A stretch of 64,000 nucleotides of DNA, taken from the NCBI RefSeq assembly GCF_000725625.1, contig NZ_JOHS01000032.1, positions 12,392 through 76,391 of the forward strand. The letters run 5' to 3'. The position numbers and the translations under genes are program-made. This document shows positions 27,917-36,099 of the stretch, piece by piece; position 1 is the first letter of the stretch; every line of letters begins with the position of its first letter. Under the pieces are notes generated by a model. The model was not told where the DNA came from. It searched no databases and was given only the letters and a program-made list of their open reading frames with translations. This DNA comes from Streptomyces sp. NRRL F-6676. Its GTDB lineage: Bacteria; Actinomycetota; Actinomycetes; Streptomycetales; Streptomycetaceae.

Positions 27917-28362
27917 TGATCCACTCTTTTCACACGGGAGTCAGACCGTCCCACTGCGAGACCAGAGGCATCGAAGGGCTCCTTTGAGCACATGGAACAC
28001 CTTCGCCCCAAATGCGGCGATCGCCAGCCAATCACGAACGTCAGACGGGCCAACCGGGCCGATTCCTCAACGTTAACTAACTAAGCGCCTGCATACGGAT
28101 CATGCCATGGTGTTGCGTGAGCGTACTGAGTTTGTTCCCACTGCCGTACAGCGTTCCCGCCTCCTGCCCATCGGCGATGGCGTACAACTCGTGATCGACT
28201 GTCTCCACCAGCACATTCGGTCCACTGAGTGCTGCTGCCGAAGCTCCCTTGAACAGCAACACCTGTCACGCGCAAGAGCCCGCCCCGACGGTCAGCACCA
28301 CCCCGAGATCCTGCGGCTTTGTAACCGACCTGGCGGGCCGCCGTCACCGAAAACGCCCTGAT
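27917..28362. other. low-coding spacer with a DUF5753 fragment
   Basis: Apart from the pseudogene fragment at 28046-28300, I see no convincing gene here. The sequence is relatively AT-rich (for example cgttaactaactaagcgc). It looks like degraded accessory DNA between the hypothetical gene and a small membrane ORF. Confidence 0.5.
28046..28300 (-). pseudogene. C-terminal fragment of a DUF5753 (Scr1-type) regulator
   Basis: The reading frame from 28262 to 28077 (LLFKGASAAALSGPNVLVET, then GQEAGTLYGSGNKLSTLTQH) is the C-terminal end of a DUF5753 domain, closely related to the copy at 36096-36509. DNA alignment shows an extra taactaac octamer near 28072 that introduces stops, and loss of the entire N-terminal part including the helix-turn-helix. 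It is a dead remnant. Confidence 0.75.
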
Positions 28363-28521
28363 TCACCCTTTCCGCTGCCTGCCCCCGATGACGCCACCTA
28401 CCCTGACAGCAACCAACACAGGTATAACGATATTGAACGGACCAGGGAGGACGCGACATGCGGCAAAGAATCCGACGACCACAGCGGTCCCCAACAGGAA
28501 TCTCCAACGACTTCGGAACAT
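28363..28521 (-). CDS. small hydrophobic protein, possible
   Basis: A 52-residue candidate: MFRSRWRFLLGTAVVVGFFA then CRVLPGPFNIVIPVLVAVRV, with two hydrophobic stretches and a basic C-terminus (GGRQRKG). A GGGGGCGGA tract lies just before the ATG. It is encoded in the decayed accessory region, and no family is recognised. A longer overlapping reading frame in the same area has no protein-like composition. Moderate to low certainty that it is expressed. Confidence 0.35.
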   Translation of the reverse strand: MFRSRWRFLLGTAVVVGFFAACRVLPGPFNIVIPVLVAVRVGGVIGGRQRKG

Positions 28522-28775
28522 TCCGCCCCCCGTAGATAAACGCCGCCTTGAACGCGCGCTTCTCTTCTCTTTCCACAAGGATGGGAAAGAACATCCCAGG
28601 GGGCGAGCGCGTCGCCCTCCTCGTTCGCAACACCACAACCAGCGAGGCCTGCCAGGCTAGTTGCGGCTTCATCGCTGCCAACGTCCCTCGTTGACCTGGC
28701 CCGGAGGTGCCGGCCACGATGGCTGCCCCGGCATTGCCTTGAGCAAGAGCCGGACGGACCGGCGGGAGTTGAGGC

Positions 28776-29027
28776 TCAAGCCCCGTCGTGCAAGACATAC
28801 CCGAGGAACGCGGTCCAGGCGCTCTCGAGCACGCCGAAGCGGGGGCTGTGGGCCCCGAGTTTGGAATCGCGGACCTGAACGGTGTGGGGGCAGGCGGTGA
28901 CTTCGAGGCATGCGCTGCCAGACGAGTCGCTGTGGCTCGACTTGCGCCAGGGGTAGGCGACTTCGAGGCATTCGCCGCCCTGATCGTCGCTGTAGCTGGA
29001 CTTGAACCACGAGAGCTCGGGGCTCAT
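28776..29027 (-). CDS. DUF397 protein (duplicated domain)
   Basis: An 83-residue DUF397 protein, typically encoded next to a DUF5753 HTH regulator and often proposed to be the toxin-like or partner protein of that pair. The DUF397 signature occurs twice: WFKSSYSDDQGGECLEVAY and WRKSSHSDSSGSACLEVT, then VQVRDSKLGAHSPRFGVLES. The start overlaps the stop of the upstream HTH-DUF5753 gene by four bases, so the two are translationally coupled. In Streptomyces this gene set appears many times per genome. Confidence 0.85.
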   Translation of the reverse strand: MSPELSWFKSSYSDDQGGECLEVAYPWRKSSHSDSSGSACLEVTACPHTVQVRDSKLGAHSPRFGVLESAWTAFLGYVLHDGA

Positions 29028-29863
29028 AGTTCCTCCGCCACCTTCCTGATGAACCGATCAGACTCTTCGAGGTTAAGCACCTGCATACGGATCATGCCAT
29101 GGCGTTGCGTCAGGGCGTTGAGCTTGTCCGGATCCGCGTAGAGAGCTCCCGTTTCCTGCCCCTCAATGTAGGCGTAGTGCTCATGCTCCTTGGTCTCGAT
29201 GAGTACGAGCGGGCCGCCCAGTGCCACAGGCGGAGCACAGACGAACGGCAACGCCTGGATGGACACGTTGCGCGCCATTCCGACCTCCAGCAGATGGCTC
29301 AGCTGCCTGCGCATGAGCGCACGTTCGCCGACCACCGATCGCAGAGCGGCCTCATGGATCACAAAGTTGAAGTGCGCCAAGGGCTTCCTGACCGAGGCTT
29401 CCTGCCGCTTCAGGCGGGCCTCGCCACGCTCCTCGATCGTCTTCCCGTCCAACGGAGGACAACTGTTGCTGATCAGCTCGTGGGCGTACTCCTTGGTCTG
29501 CATCAGCCCAGGGATGAACATGGTCGCGTACGAATGCAGAGTGATGGCCTCGGCCTCCACCAGCACGTACTGCTGCGTACGCTCCGGGAACCGTTCCGGC
29601 TTCATGAACTCGTGCGCGGCCGTCAGCTTGCCGCCCGCCCGGCACATCTGGCCCGCGATCTGCAGCAACCGCAGCGGCGGCCGACGTCGGCCGCACTTCA
29701 TCGACTTCACGTACTCATAGTCTTAGCCCGCCTCGTCCGCCAGACCCTGCCGCGTCACGCCCGCGCTCTCGCGCCACAGCTTGATCTGACCGCCGCAGTA
29801 ACGCCAGTTCTGCTGCGCCTGCTGAGACTCCCCCGTCGCCACCCGTACCACCCGCTCCCTCAC
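29024..29863 (-). pseudogene. HTH-DUF5753 regulator interrupted by an in-frame stop
   Basis: The reverse frame encodes a complete XRE/DUF5753 (Scr1-type) protein of about 280 codons, with the HTH part (NWRYCGGQIKLWRESAGVTR then QGLADEAG) and the DUF5753 part starting DYEYVKSMKCGRRRP and continuing to the C-terminus FIRKVAEEL. After ADEAG a TAA (29723-29725) sits where homologues have a tyrosine codon. The frame is otherwise open, so a single-base change cut off the HTH. A shorter product could start at ATG 29710 and would lack most of the HTH. It stands upstream of and overlaps the DUF397 gene. Confidence 0.75.
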
Positions 29864-29978
29864 GCCACCCCGGGTACAGCCACGCTGCGTACCCGAATCG
29901 CTACTCGTGAGCGTAAACACAGGCCGCCACGCTGATCCCACCGAACGACGGGAAACCACACGCAAGGAACCCACCCCC

Positions 29979-30446
29979 GTGGCGACGACCCCACCTCAAT
30001 CCCCCAGCAGCACCGCACTTCCCCACGACATCGAGTGGCGACTCCCCCGCCACCCCCGCAGCGTCGGCCGCGCCCGGACACTGTTCCGCGAGCAGGCCAG
30101 GCTTTGGAAGATCCCCGACGACATCGCCGAGACGGCCGTACTCCTGCTCAGCGAGCTAATGACGAACGCCTACCGGCACGCCAAGGCCCCGGCCGGCCGG
30201 GAAATCCGGGCCCGGTGCGTGGAGACGGAGGACCGGCTGCGCCTCTCCGTGACAGACGCGAGCGACACACTGCCAGTCCTCCGGGAGCCCGCCCCGGACG
30301 ACGAATCCGGCCGCGGCCTCCCCCTCGTCGCCGCCCTCGCCGACGACTGGGGCACAGAACCCCGCCCCTGCGGCATCGGCAAAACCGTCTGGTGCGAACT
30401 CCGCACCACACCAGGACCGCGCCAGCCGCCACATCAGCTGAAGTGA
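29979..30446 (+). CDS. ATP-binding (HATPase_c) regulatory protein
   Basis: A protein of about 155 residues of the GHKL ATPase family resembling anti-sigma factor kinases (RsbW/SpoIIAB-like). The N box is in AETAVLLLSELMTNAYRHAK, the G1/D box around RLSVTDASDTLPVLR, and a glycine-rich segment ESGRGLPLVAALADDWGTEP. It is divergent from the HTH-DUF5753 gene, a standard arrangement in Streptomyces, and could act as a switch protein with a DUF397/HTH pair. GTG 29979 has an AAGGAA site; the upstream GTG 29907 lacks one and would add 24 residues. Confidence 0.82.
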   Translation: MATTPPQSPSSTALPHDIEWRLPRHPRSVGRARTLFREQARLWKIPDDIAETAVLLLSELMTNAYRHAKAPAGREIRARCVETEDRLRLSVTDASDTLPVLREPAPDDESGRGLPLVAALADDWGTEPRPCGIGKTVWCELRTTPGPRQPPHQLK

Positions 30447-30507
30447 GTTCGCCACCAGTGTGGTCCGCCAGGAGATCGCGACCCGAGGTCGTGAGACGCT
30501 GCCTCGC

Positions 30508-31641
30508 ATGGTCGTCGCCAAGTTGCAGTGCGTAGTGCTGGACTGCGCCGACGTGGATGTGCTGTCCCGGTTCTACCAGTCGCTTCTGGGCGGCGTGGTG
30601 AACCGGCCGGATCCACGGTGGTCGCTCGGCGACGGCTGGGCGACGCTGCACGCCGACAACGCATTCGTACTGGCCTTCCAACGCGTGGAGGATTATCAGC
30701 CGCCACAGTGGCCGGACTCCGCTCACCCTCAACAGTTTCACCTCGACCTGGCGGTCGAGGATCTGGACCAGGCTCAGGAAGACGTTCTCGCTCTGGGCGC
30801 CACGCTGCTCAACGAGGGGTCCCGAACCGGAAGTTGGCGAATCTTCGCAGATACGGCAGGACACCCGTTCTGTCTCGTCCGGGACCAGGTGCGATGCGTG
30901 CTCCGATCTTGGACTGGGGAGCCGGGTGAACGTCGAAGGGCGCGACCGTCCATGATCACGTCGATACCACTCAGCATGATGGTGAAGGCCGCGCCCGTAT
31001 GCCATCCTGCCCGACCCTGTCCACATCGCGCCGACTCGTCGGGCAACGGCCCCAAGGCTGAGGAGTTGTGCACGCCTGAGATGCTCCCCTCACCGCTGGA
31101 CGCGGTCCGTGCCGTCCCCGACCCACGCACGCCGCACCTGGTCACCCATCCCTGGCCGATGCTGCTCGGCCTGGTCGCCTGTGCCCTGCTGTGCGGGGCG
31201 CGCTCGGTACGCGGCGTAATCCGCTGGGCAAGCGGCCAGGACGCCGGCACTCTCGCCGCCCTCGAAGTCCCCGACGGCACCCCGGACCAACTGCCGGTGA
31301 CCACCACCCTCACCCGCGCGCTCGCCCGGCTGAACGCCGCCGCCGGCGTCTTCGTCCAGGCCCACACCAGCGACCCGCTGGCCGGTATCGCCGGAGATCC
31401 GCCCGTGCTACAGCCGGCCGCTGACGGCAAGACCGTGCGCGGCGCCCGCGACAGCGAAGGCCTCCAACTGCACCTGCCCGGCGGCTACCAGGTCGACCCG
31501 GACGTCATGCTCACCCAGCGGGAGATACGCCACAAACCGCACGAGACAGTGCACTTCACCACAGCCCTCGACCTGATCGCCGACATCACCGGCGCGATCG
31601 TCACCACCGACGCCCTACGCGAGCTCGGTATCACCGGATGA
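30508..31641 (+). CDS. VOC (glyoxalase-like) protein fused in frame to a transposase remnant
   Basis: The first 125 or so residues form a VOC-superfamily domain: MVVAKLQCVVLDCADVDVLS, then FHLDLAVEDLDQAQEDV, with the end at AGHPFCLVRDQ, which is where such proteins usually finish. The expected stop is missing and the frame runs on through unrelated low-complexity sequence into an ISAs1-type transposase remnant. The natural product was probably a short VOC protein. It lies downstream of the ATP-binding protein gene with its own ATG at 30508. Confidence 0.68.
   Translation: MVVAKLQCVVLDCADVDVLSRFYQSLLGGVVNRPDPRWSLGDGWATLHADNAFVLAFQRVEDYQPPQWPDSAHPQQFHLDLAVEDLDQAQEDVLALGATLLNEGSRTGSWRIFADTAGHPFCLVRDQVRCVLRSWTGEPGERRRARPSMITSIPLSMMVKAAPVCHPARPCPHRADSSGNGPKAEELCTPEMLPSPLDAVRAVPDPRTPHLVTHPWPMLLGLVACALLCGARSVRGVIRWASGQDAGTLAALEVPDGTPDQLPVTTTLTRALARLNAAAGVFVQAHTSDPLAGIAGDPPVLQPAADGKTVRGARDSEGLQLHLPGGYQVDPDVMLTQREIRHKPHETVHFTTALDLIADITGAIVTTDALRELGITG
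31081..31641 (+). mobile_element. ISAs1-family transposase remnant
   Basis: From MLPSPLDAVRAVPDPRTPHL through ARSVRGVIRWASGQDAGTLA to PPVLQPAADGKTVRGARDSE the frame matches the N-terminal half of ISAs1-family DDE transposases. After that block the sequence is degenerate: the usual continuation to the second catalytic block is partly deleted, but GAIVTTDALRELGI still carries an aspartate-containing motif before a stop. The C-terminal third is gone and no inverted repeats were identified. It is an inactive fragment. Confidence 0.65.
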
Positions 31642-31727
31642 GCGCACATCACACCTGGGTCGTACTCGGCGCGCAGCGCAGTACGGGAACTTCCGCTCGT
31701 CGTCGGTCCGAGCGCGCAGGTCGGCAT

Positions 31728-32357
31728 TCAGAAGGCGGCCTGGTCTCCACTCGCAGACGTCGATGAGAGGGGTTCACTGGACGACCAGAAGGCGTCTTCC
31801 ATGTTGGGCCTCGGAATCGCCTCACCGTAGTAACTGCGGCCGTTCACTTTCGTCGCCGGTGGGGCCACGCTCGACTCCTTGACGCAGGAGGTTTGGACGT
31901 CCAGGAAGAACTGGCCCTCCCCGCCGACCACCAAGCTCATGCGGAGCAGTCCGTCACCGCTCTCGGCGTAGATTTCCGGGAAATCGATATTCGGGCTGAC
32001 GTCGGTAATCTTGTGTCCGTTCTTCTTCCAATGACGCTCGATGATGCCGAGCAGGGCGCCCCTCCTCTCCTTCGAAACCTTTGTCATGACAACCGCGCGG
32101 CGCGTAACGTCCCCCAGCCCGGTCGATTCTCCACCACAGCTGCCGTGATCCGACACGTCGTGAGTCCACTCGACGGGAGGCTTCACCGTCGAGAAGGTTT
32201 CGTAAACAAGCGCGTCAGCCTTGTCCGCTGCCTCCTGCATGTTCACATTCGGATCCTTCCGTGCGCCTTCCGAACGCCCATGGCCACCACCGCAACCGAC
32301 GGCGGCGGCGAGGAGTGCGAGTGAGATCCCGATCACTCCGATGGGAAACCTTTTCAT
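31728..32357 (-). CDS. hypothetical lipoprotein of a WXG100-like gene trio
   Basis: A 209-residue protein with a signal peptide ending at the lipobox AAVGCGGG, so it is predicted to be anchored outside the membrane. The mature part shows no known domain; the segment ALVYETFSTVKPPVEWTHDV and paired cysteines (SCGGE, TSCVKE) are typical of actinobacterial small lipoproteins encoded beside WXG100-like/hydrolase pairs. Its start overlaps the hydrolase gene stop by four bases. It may be a partner or immunity factor for the hydrolase; that is inference. Confidence 0.72.
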   Translation of the reverse strand: MKRFPIGVIGISLALLAAAVGCGGGHGRSEGARKDPNVNMQEAADKADALVYETFSTVKPPVEWTHDVSDHGSCGGESTGLGDVTRRAVVMTKVSKERRGALLGIIERHWKKNGHKITDVSPNIDFPEIYAESGDGLLRMSLVVGGEGQFFLDVQTSCVKESSVAPPATKVNGRSYYGEAIPRPNMEDAFWSSSEPLSSTSASGDQAAF

Positions 32358-34135
32358 CGTGACTCTTCTGTCGTGACTAGATCTGCTCTGCCGGAGACAA
32401 TCTTGGCGATATTGTTGGCAGCGGACGGGTTTCTGTCGGAATCGAAGTATCCCGAGTGGGCCGGGGTCGGGCCCTCACCGGAGAGCCAAAGAGGCAGTGG
32501 GCCGTCGCCCGATTGTATGCGCGTGGCGCCAAAACTGTCGCTGACGGGGTCCCTGCCGAACCATCGTTCGTCGTCCAGTGCGTTGACAATGGCAGGAGCG
32601 GGGCCGATAAGGCTGCTGGGGGCCGGGAGCCAGGAAACTGGATCATTTCCGGCTGATGCGGCGAATACATGACCTTTCCCGACGTTGAGTTCGTCGGCGG
32701 TCTGCGCACCGGTGCCGGGGCTGCCCAGGAGTACGATGTCGTCGACTCCGGGTATACCGCCCTGCTCTCTCGCCGCCGTTCCCACCAAGAGGGAGCCATA
32801 GGAATGGCCAATGGCTGTGACGTGCGGATCGGCGTTCTCGTTAGTGGCCTGTATGCCTTCCATGAAGCTTCGGTATGCGGGAGCGCCCCTGTCGGCGAGA
32901 GTTGTTGACGTCACTTCGGTGAAACCGGGAGCGTCATAACCCAACCAGACTATGGAAGCGGTGGAGTGGTCGTACTTGTATGCACCTTTTGCGGTCTGAA
33001 ATGCTCGCCGGACCGTGTCGTCCGCGAAGTCGCCGTCAAGCGCTATCCCTAGTCCTGGAGCGTAAGCGGAGACGTTCCTTGAAGTGTCCGGGTTTCCGTA
33101 GCTTACGATTGCTCGACCATTTCCTTCGTCCCCGATGCCAAGCAGCAACATGGGTGGTTGACTGGGATCGGCCAGCTTCTCCTGAATTCCTTTCATGCCC
33201 TCCAGTTGCGCCTTGGAAATTTCGTCGTGCTGCCCTTCGAGTTTGGCGATGAGTACATGCAGATTCTCGCGGTTCACTTCATCGCGCACTGCGGCCGGAA
33301 TTCCGTCCAGGCTTCCTATGGTCTCAGGGAATGCGATCTTGTATTCTTCGCGCTGTTCGTCGGTGAGGGTGTCCCACCACTCTTTTCGGTCGGCAGGGGA
33401 CTTGTCGAAGGGGACGCTGTCCTGGAGGTATTCGCGCGCGGCCGAGCTGACAGCGTCCACGTCGGAGGCCACGTCCGCCCACGTCTTCGTGCTGACGCTC
33501 AGCCCTGGCGCCGCCTTGAGTTTGCCGAGTGCCTCGCTGTACCGCTCGTCGATGTCCGTGGCCTCGCGCAGGGCGTGGGCGATGCGGTCGGCGATGTCCT
33601 GGGCCTTGGCGTGGTGCGGGTTGCCGTAGTGGATGTCGATGCCGTCGGCTTCTGCGCCCGGTGAGTACAGTGCGTTGGGGCCAGGGCCGTACAGGGCTCT
33701 GTTGCCGGGGCCCAGCATGCCGTTGTTGCCGACGGCCGTGCCGCCGGGGATCTCGTCTCCGGTCGCTTTGTTCTCGCCGCCTGCAGGAAAGGTGACGTCT
33801 CCTGCCGGGCTGACCGGGTATCCCAGAGCCGCCGCATCGTCCAACGCTTCGATCAGCCGGCGCCGAGGTGAGGCGATCTCGGCGGAGAAGCCATTGAGTG
33901 ACCCGCTGACCAGGCCGCACTCGACCTGGGTGTAGTGGAAGTTCTCCGCGAGCTTCTTCAGCTGCTTCTGCGCCGCATCAGCGGCCTTCCCTTCATTGGC
34001 CGCGTCCATGGCTTTGGTGATCTGCTTGCCAATGCGCTCCGCGGCTGCATCGGCTGCATCGCTCACCGCACGGTATCCGTCTGCGGCCTCCGCGTACTCG
34101 GCCGGCTTGAGCGTCTTGAGCGCCTTCAGGTCCAA
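32354..34135 (-). CDS. alpha/beta hydrolase (DUF1023) with WXG100-like N-terminus
   Basis: A 593-residue protein. The N-terminal 130 residues are helical and alanine-rich (ADAAQKQLKKLAENFHYTQV) as in WXG100-superfamily secreted effectors. The C-terminal half is a DUF1023 alpha/beta hydrolase: the nucleophile serine is in TAIGHSYGSLLVG, and further blocks are DIVLLGSPGTGA and FAASAGNDPVSWLP. It probably acts on lipids or peptidoglycan-linked esters at the cell surface if exported by a type VII-like system. The base composition is lower in GC than core genes. The WXG100-like gene ends 6 bases upstream and the lipoprotein overlaps downstream. Confidence 0.82.
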   Translation of the reverse strand: MDLKALKTLKPAEYAEAADGYRAVSDAADAAAERIGKQITKAMDAANEGKAADAAQKQLKKLAENFHYTQVECGLVSGSLNGFSAEIASPRRRLIEALDDAAALGYPVSPAGDVTFPAGGENKATGDEIPGGTAVGNNGMLGPGNRALYGPGPNALYSPGAEADGIDIHYGNPHHAKAQDIADRIAHALREATDIDERYSEALGKLKAAPGLSVSTKTWADVASDVDAVSSAAREYLQDSVPFDKSPADRKEWWDTLTDEQREEYKIAFPETIGSLDGIPAAVRDEVNRENLHVLIAKLEGQHDEISKAQLEGMKGIQEKLADPSQPPMLLLGIGDEGNGRAIVSYGNPDTSRNVSAYAPGLGIALDGDFADDTVRRAFQTAKGAYKYDHSTASIVWLGYDAPGFTEVTSTTLADRGAPAYRSFMEGIQATNENADPHVTAIGHSYGSLLVGTAAREQGGIPGVDDIVLLGSPGTGAQTADELNVGKGHVFAASAGNDPVSWLPAPSSLIGPAPAIVNALDDERWFGRDPVSDSFGATRIQSGDGPLPLWLSGEGPTPAHSGYFDSDRNPSAANNIAKIVSGRADLVTTEESR

Positions 34136-34141
34136 GCCGGA

Positions 34142-34606
34142 TCACCGACCGTTGCCCTGAGCGGCAGTCGCCGCCTGGGAGCCGACACTCAGCGCGGCAA
34201 TCTCTGCCTTGATCGCCTCATCGGTCCTCAGCTGGTCGTTGCCCGTCTTCTCCAGCACACCGGCGAGCCCGTCACACCACGCGTCGATGTCCTTCACTCG
34301 ACGCGTCCACGAGTCGTACACACCCTGCTGCGCCGCGGCGGTCAGAAACGCGGGCCCCTTGTCGAGGCCGGTCTGGGCGTCCTCTAGCTTCGTCAACGCC
34401 TTTCCCATGTCGGTCCGCAGCTCGTCGAGCCCCTCCCCGGCCTTGGACCACGCAGCCTTGTCCGACCTCAACCTGCCCGACGGGGGCCCATAGGCCGGAC
34501 CCGTGCTCGTAGCACCCCGGTCGGCCGGCAACTGATTGAGCTGCATGTGTGCGGACTGCCGTTCAGCCGCCGCAGCCTTGAGCTGCTCCCACTCCTCCCA
34601 CGCCAT
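34142..34606 (-). CDS. WXG100-superfamily-like protein
   Basis: A 154-residue helical protein beginning MAWEEWEQLKAAAAERQSAH, with a second helix WSKAGEGLDELRTDMGKALT and Ala/Gln-rich ends, resembling the WXG100/ESAT-6-like proteins carried as first genes in hydrolase-lipoprotein modules. ATG 34606 is preferred over an ATG 12 codons upstream because the MAWEEWEQL start is conserved in such proteins. It is followed at a 6-bp spacing by the DUF1023 hydrolase, so the trio is probably one operon. Confidence 0.7.
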   Translation of the reverse strand: MAWEEWEQLKAAAAERQSAHMQLNQLPADRGATSTGPAYGPPSGRLRSDKAAWSKAGEGLDELRTDMGKALTKLEDAQTGLDKGPAFLTAAAQQGVYDSWTRRVKDIDAWCDGLAGVLEKTGNDQLRTDEAIKAEIAALSVGSQAATAAQGNGR

Positions 34607-34969
34607 GCGTGTGGTCCCTCCCCGACTTCCTGGACCCACCACCGGCCGAACATGCCTGTTCTCCAGCGATGTTGTGTGGACGAAGTGAACGCTAGCGTGC
34701 CGTCACCACCGTCCCCACCCGTATCCGGCATCAAGGAGTCTGAGTAGACGTACTCAGACTGGAACAAGCCGCGAACTGGCCGGATCGGTGTTTTCCGCGC
34801 AGGCCCGTCGTGCACGCGTTGCCCGAGTGCATGCGCACGCCCTACCCCGGCACCGCCGACAGACGGTCCACGTCCGTACGGAGCCCGTGACGCGGTTGAG
34901 GAACCCGTGGGCGCGCGGCGAGGCGGATTCGGTGATCCAGTGGGGTTACCGGCGCGCGGGCGGCATGGC
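34607..34969. other. non-coding gap with a 24-bp palindrome
   Basis: No gene is seen between the WXG100-like gene and the LysE gene. The palindrome AGTCTGAGTA-gacg-TACTCAGACT (34737-34760) has perfect 10-bp arms and lies about 130 bp upstream of the trio, so it may be an operator or a terminator-like hairpin. The remainder is GC-rich DNA of unknown origin. Confidence 0.5.
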
Positions 34970-35614
34970 TCAGGCCGAGGCAGGCGTACGGGACAGGGCG
35001 GTACGCAGTGCGAAGACGCCGAGCAGGCCGCCCGACGCGAACCGCTGGGCCGCCATCACACGTGGCCGAGCGGCCAGGAACCCGGATATCCGTACTGCGG
35101 CCAGCATGACCGCGGCATTCACGGAGACCCCCACGACGATCTGCACCGCACCGAGCTGGAGCAGCTGCGCCCAGCCCGGGCCCGCCTGCGAATCCATGAA
35201 CTGGGGCAGGAGAGCGGCGTACAGGAGAGCGATCTTGGGGTTGAGCAGGTTGGTCAGAAGCCCCATCGAGAACAGGCGGGCGTCAGACACGGGAGGCAGG
35301 TCCCGGGCCGGGGCGAAGGGCGAGCGGCCACCGGGCCTGAGCATGCCCCAGGCCAAGTAGGCCAGGTAGGCGGCCCCGGCGAGCTTGACCACCGTGTACG
35401 CCAGCGGCACGGCCGCGAACAACGCGGACAGTCCCGCGGCAGCGGCCAGCAGGTAGCACAGGAACCCCACGGCGGTCCCGCTGAGGCTGACCAAGCCCGC
35501 CCTGCGGCCTTGGGTGATCGCGCGAGAGGCGAGGTGGATCATGTTCGGTCCCGGAGTCAGAGCCATGCCCAGTTCCACCAGGGCCACTCCCCCCGCTGCT
35601 GCCAGGCTGATCAC
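34970..35614 (-). CDS. LysE/RhtB-family amino acid exporter
   Basis: A 214-residue membrane protein with about six helices. Family features are ALTPGPNMIHLASRAITQGR at the first helix and FSMGLLTNLLNPKIALLYAA in the middle. LysE/RhtB proteins export amino acids or their analogues. GTG 35614 is chosen because it sits right before the first helix after a GGGAG site; an upstream in-frame start would add 62 residues of low-complexity sequence. It is encoded between degraded DUF397 genes and the WXG100-like trio. Confidence 0.82.
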   Translation of the reverse strand: MISLAAAGGVALVELGMALTPGPNMIHLASRAITQGRRAGLVSLSGTAVGFLCYLLAAAAGLSALFAAVPLAYTVVKLAGAAYLAYLAWGMLRPGGRSPFAPARDLPPVSDARLFSMGLLTNLLNPKIALLYAALLPQFMDSQAGPGWAQLLQLGAVQIVVGVSVNAAVMLAAVRISGFLAARPRVMAAQRFASGGLLGVFALRTALSRTPASA

Positions 35615-35864
35615 TGGCCAACTCCCGATCGTTTTCTGGGTGGACGGCACCCGGTTGCCGCAACGGCTGCGACGCTCCGGCGGTGCCTGCTTCGCCTGCT
35701 TCGGTTGCTTCAGGGTATGGCCCTGCCGCTCGGCGCCTCCGTGTTCCTGGCTCCAGTCGACGCGATCATGTGAGTAGCCACCGGATCCGCACCCCGACAT
35801 CTTCGCCGGGCCGGGCAGGGCCTTCCCTTATCTTCCGAGAAGAGGCGAAGGCCCTGTCCGCGTG

Positions 35865-36099
35865 TCAGAGGTGCTTGAGGAACGCGGTCCAGGCACCCGC
35901 CGGCACGCCGAAGCGGGGGCTGTGGGCCCCGAGTTTGGAGTCGCGAACAGCGACTCCCAAGGGGCATGCCTTGAGGCCACCGCCTGCCCCCACACCATCC
36001 ACGTCCACTCGACTCGCGCCAAGGGTAGGCGACTTCGAGGCAGGCGCTGTCCGACGAATCGCCGTAACTCGACTTGAACCGAGCCAGTTCGGCGCTCAT
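35865..36099 (-). pseudogene. DUF397 gene disrupted by a 66-bp internal inversion
   Basis: The 5' part encodes ELARFKSSYGDSSDSACLEV and YPWRESS, then the frame turns to nonsense. On the opposite strand, 35944-36009 encodes SDSQGACLEATACPHTIHV, which is the missing DUF397 middle. Downstream the correct frame resumes (VRDSKLGAHSPRFGVPAG, then AWTAFLKHL and stop at 35865). The inverted block is bounded by 6-bp inverted repeats (GAGTCG at 35938-35943, CGACTC at 36010-36015). The start overlaps the DUF5753 remnant by four bases as in intact gene pairs. Confidence 0.8.

Noticed and set aside
28292..28798. 168-residue minus-strand frame
   Set aside because: Basic, Arg/Gly-rich composition without hydrophobic core or motif; a shorter membrane-like frame at 28363-28521 is the better candidate.
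34788..35773. Plus-strand frames opposite the LysE gene
   Set aside because: They lack protein-like features, and the minus strand encodes a clear LysE/RhtB transporter.
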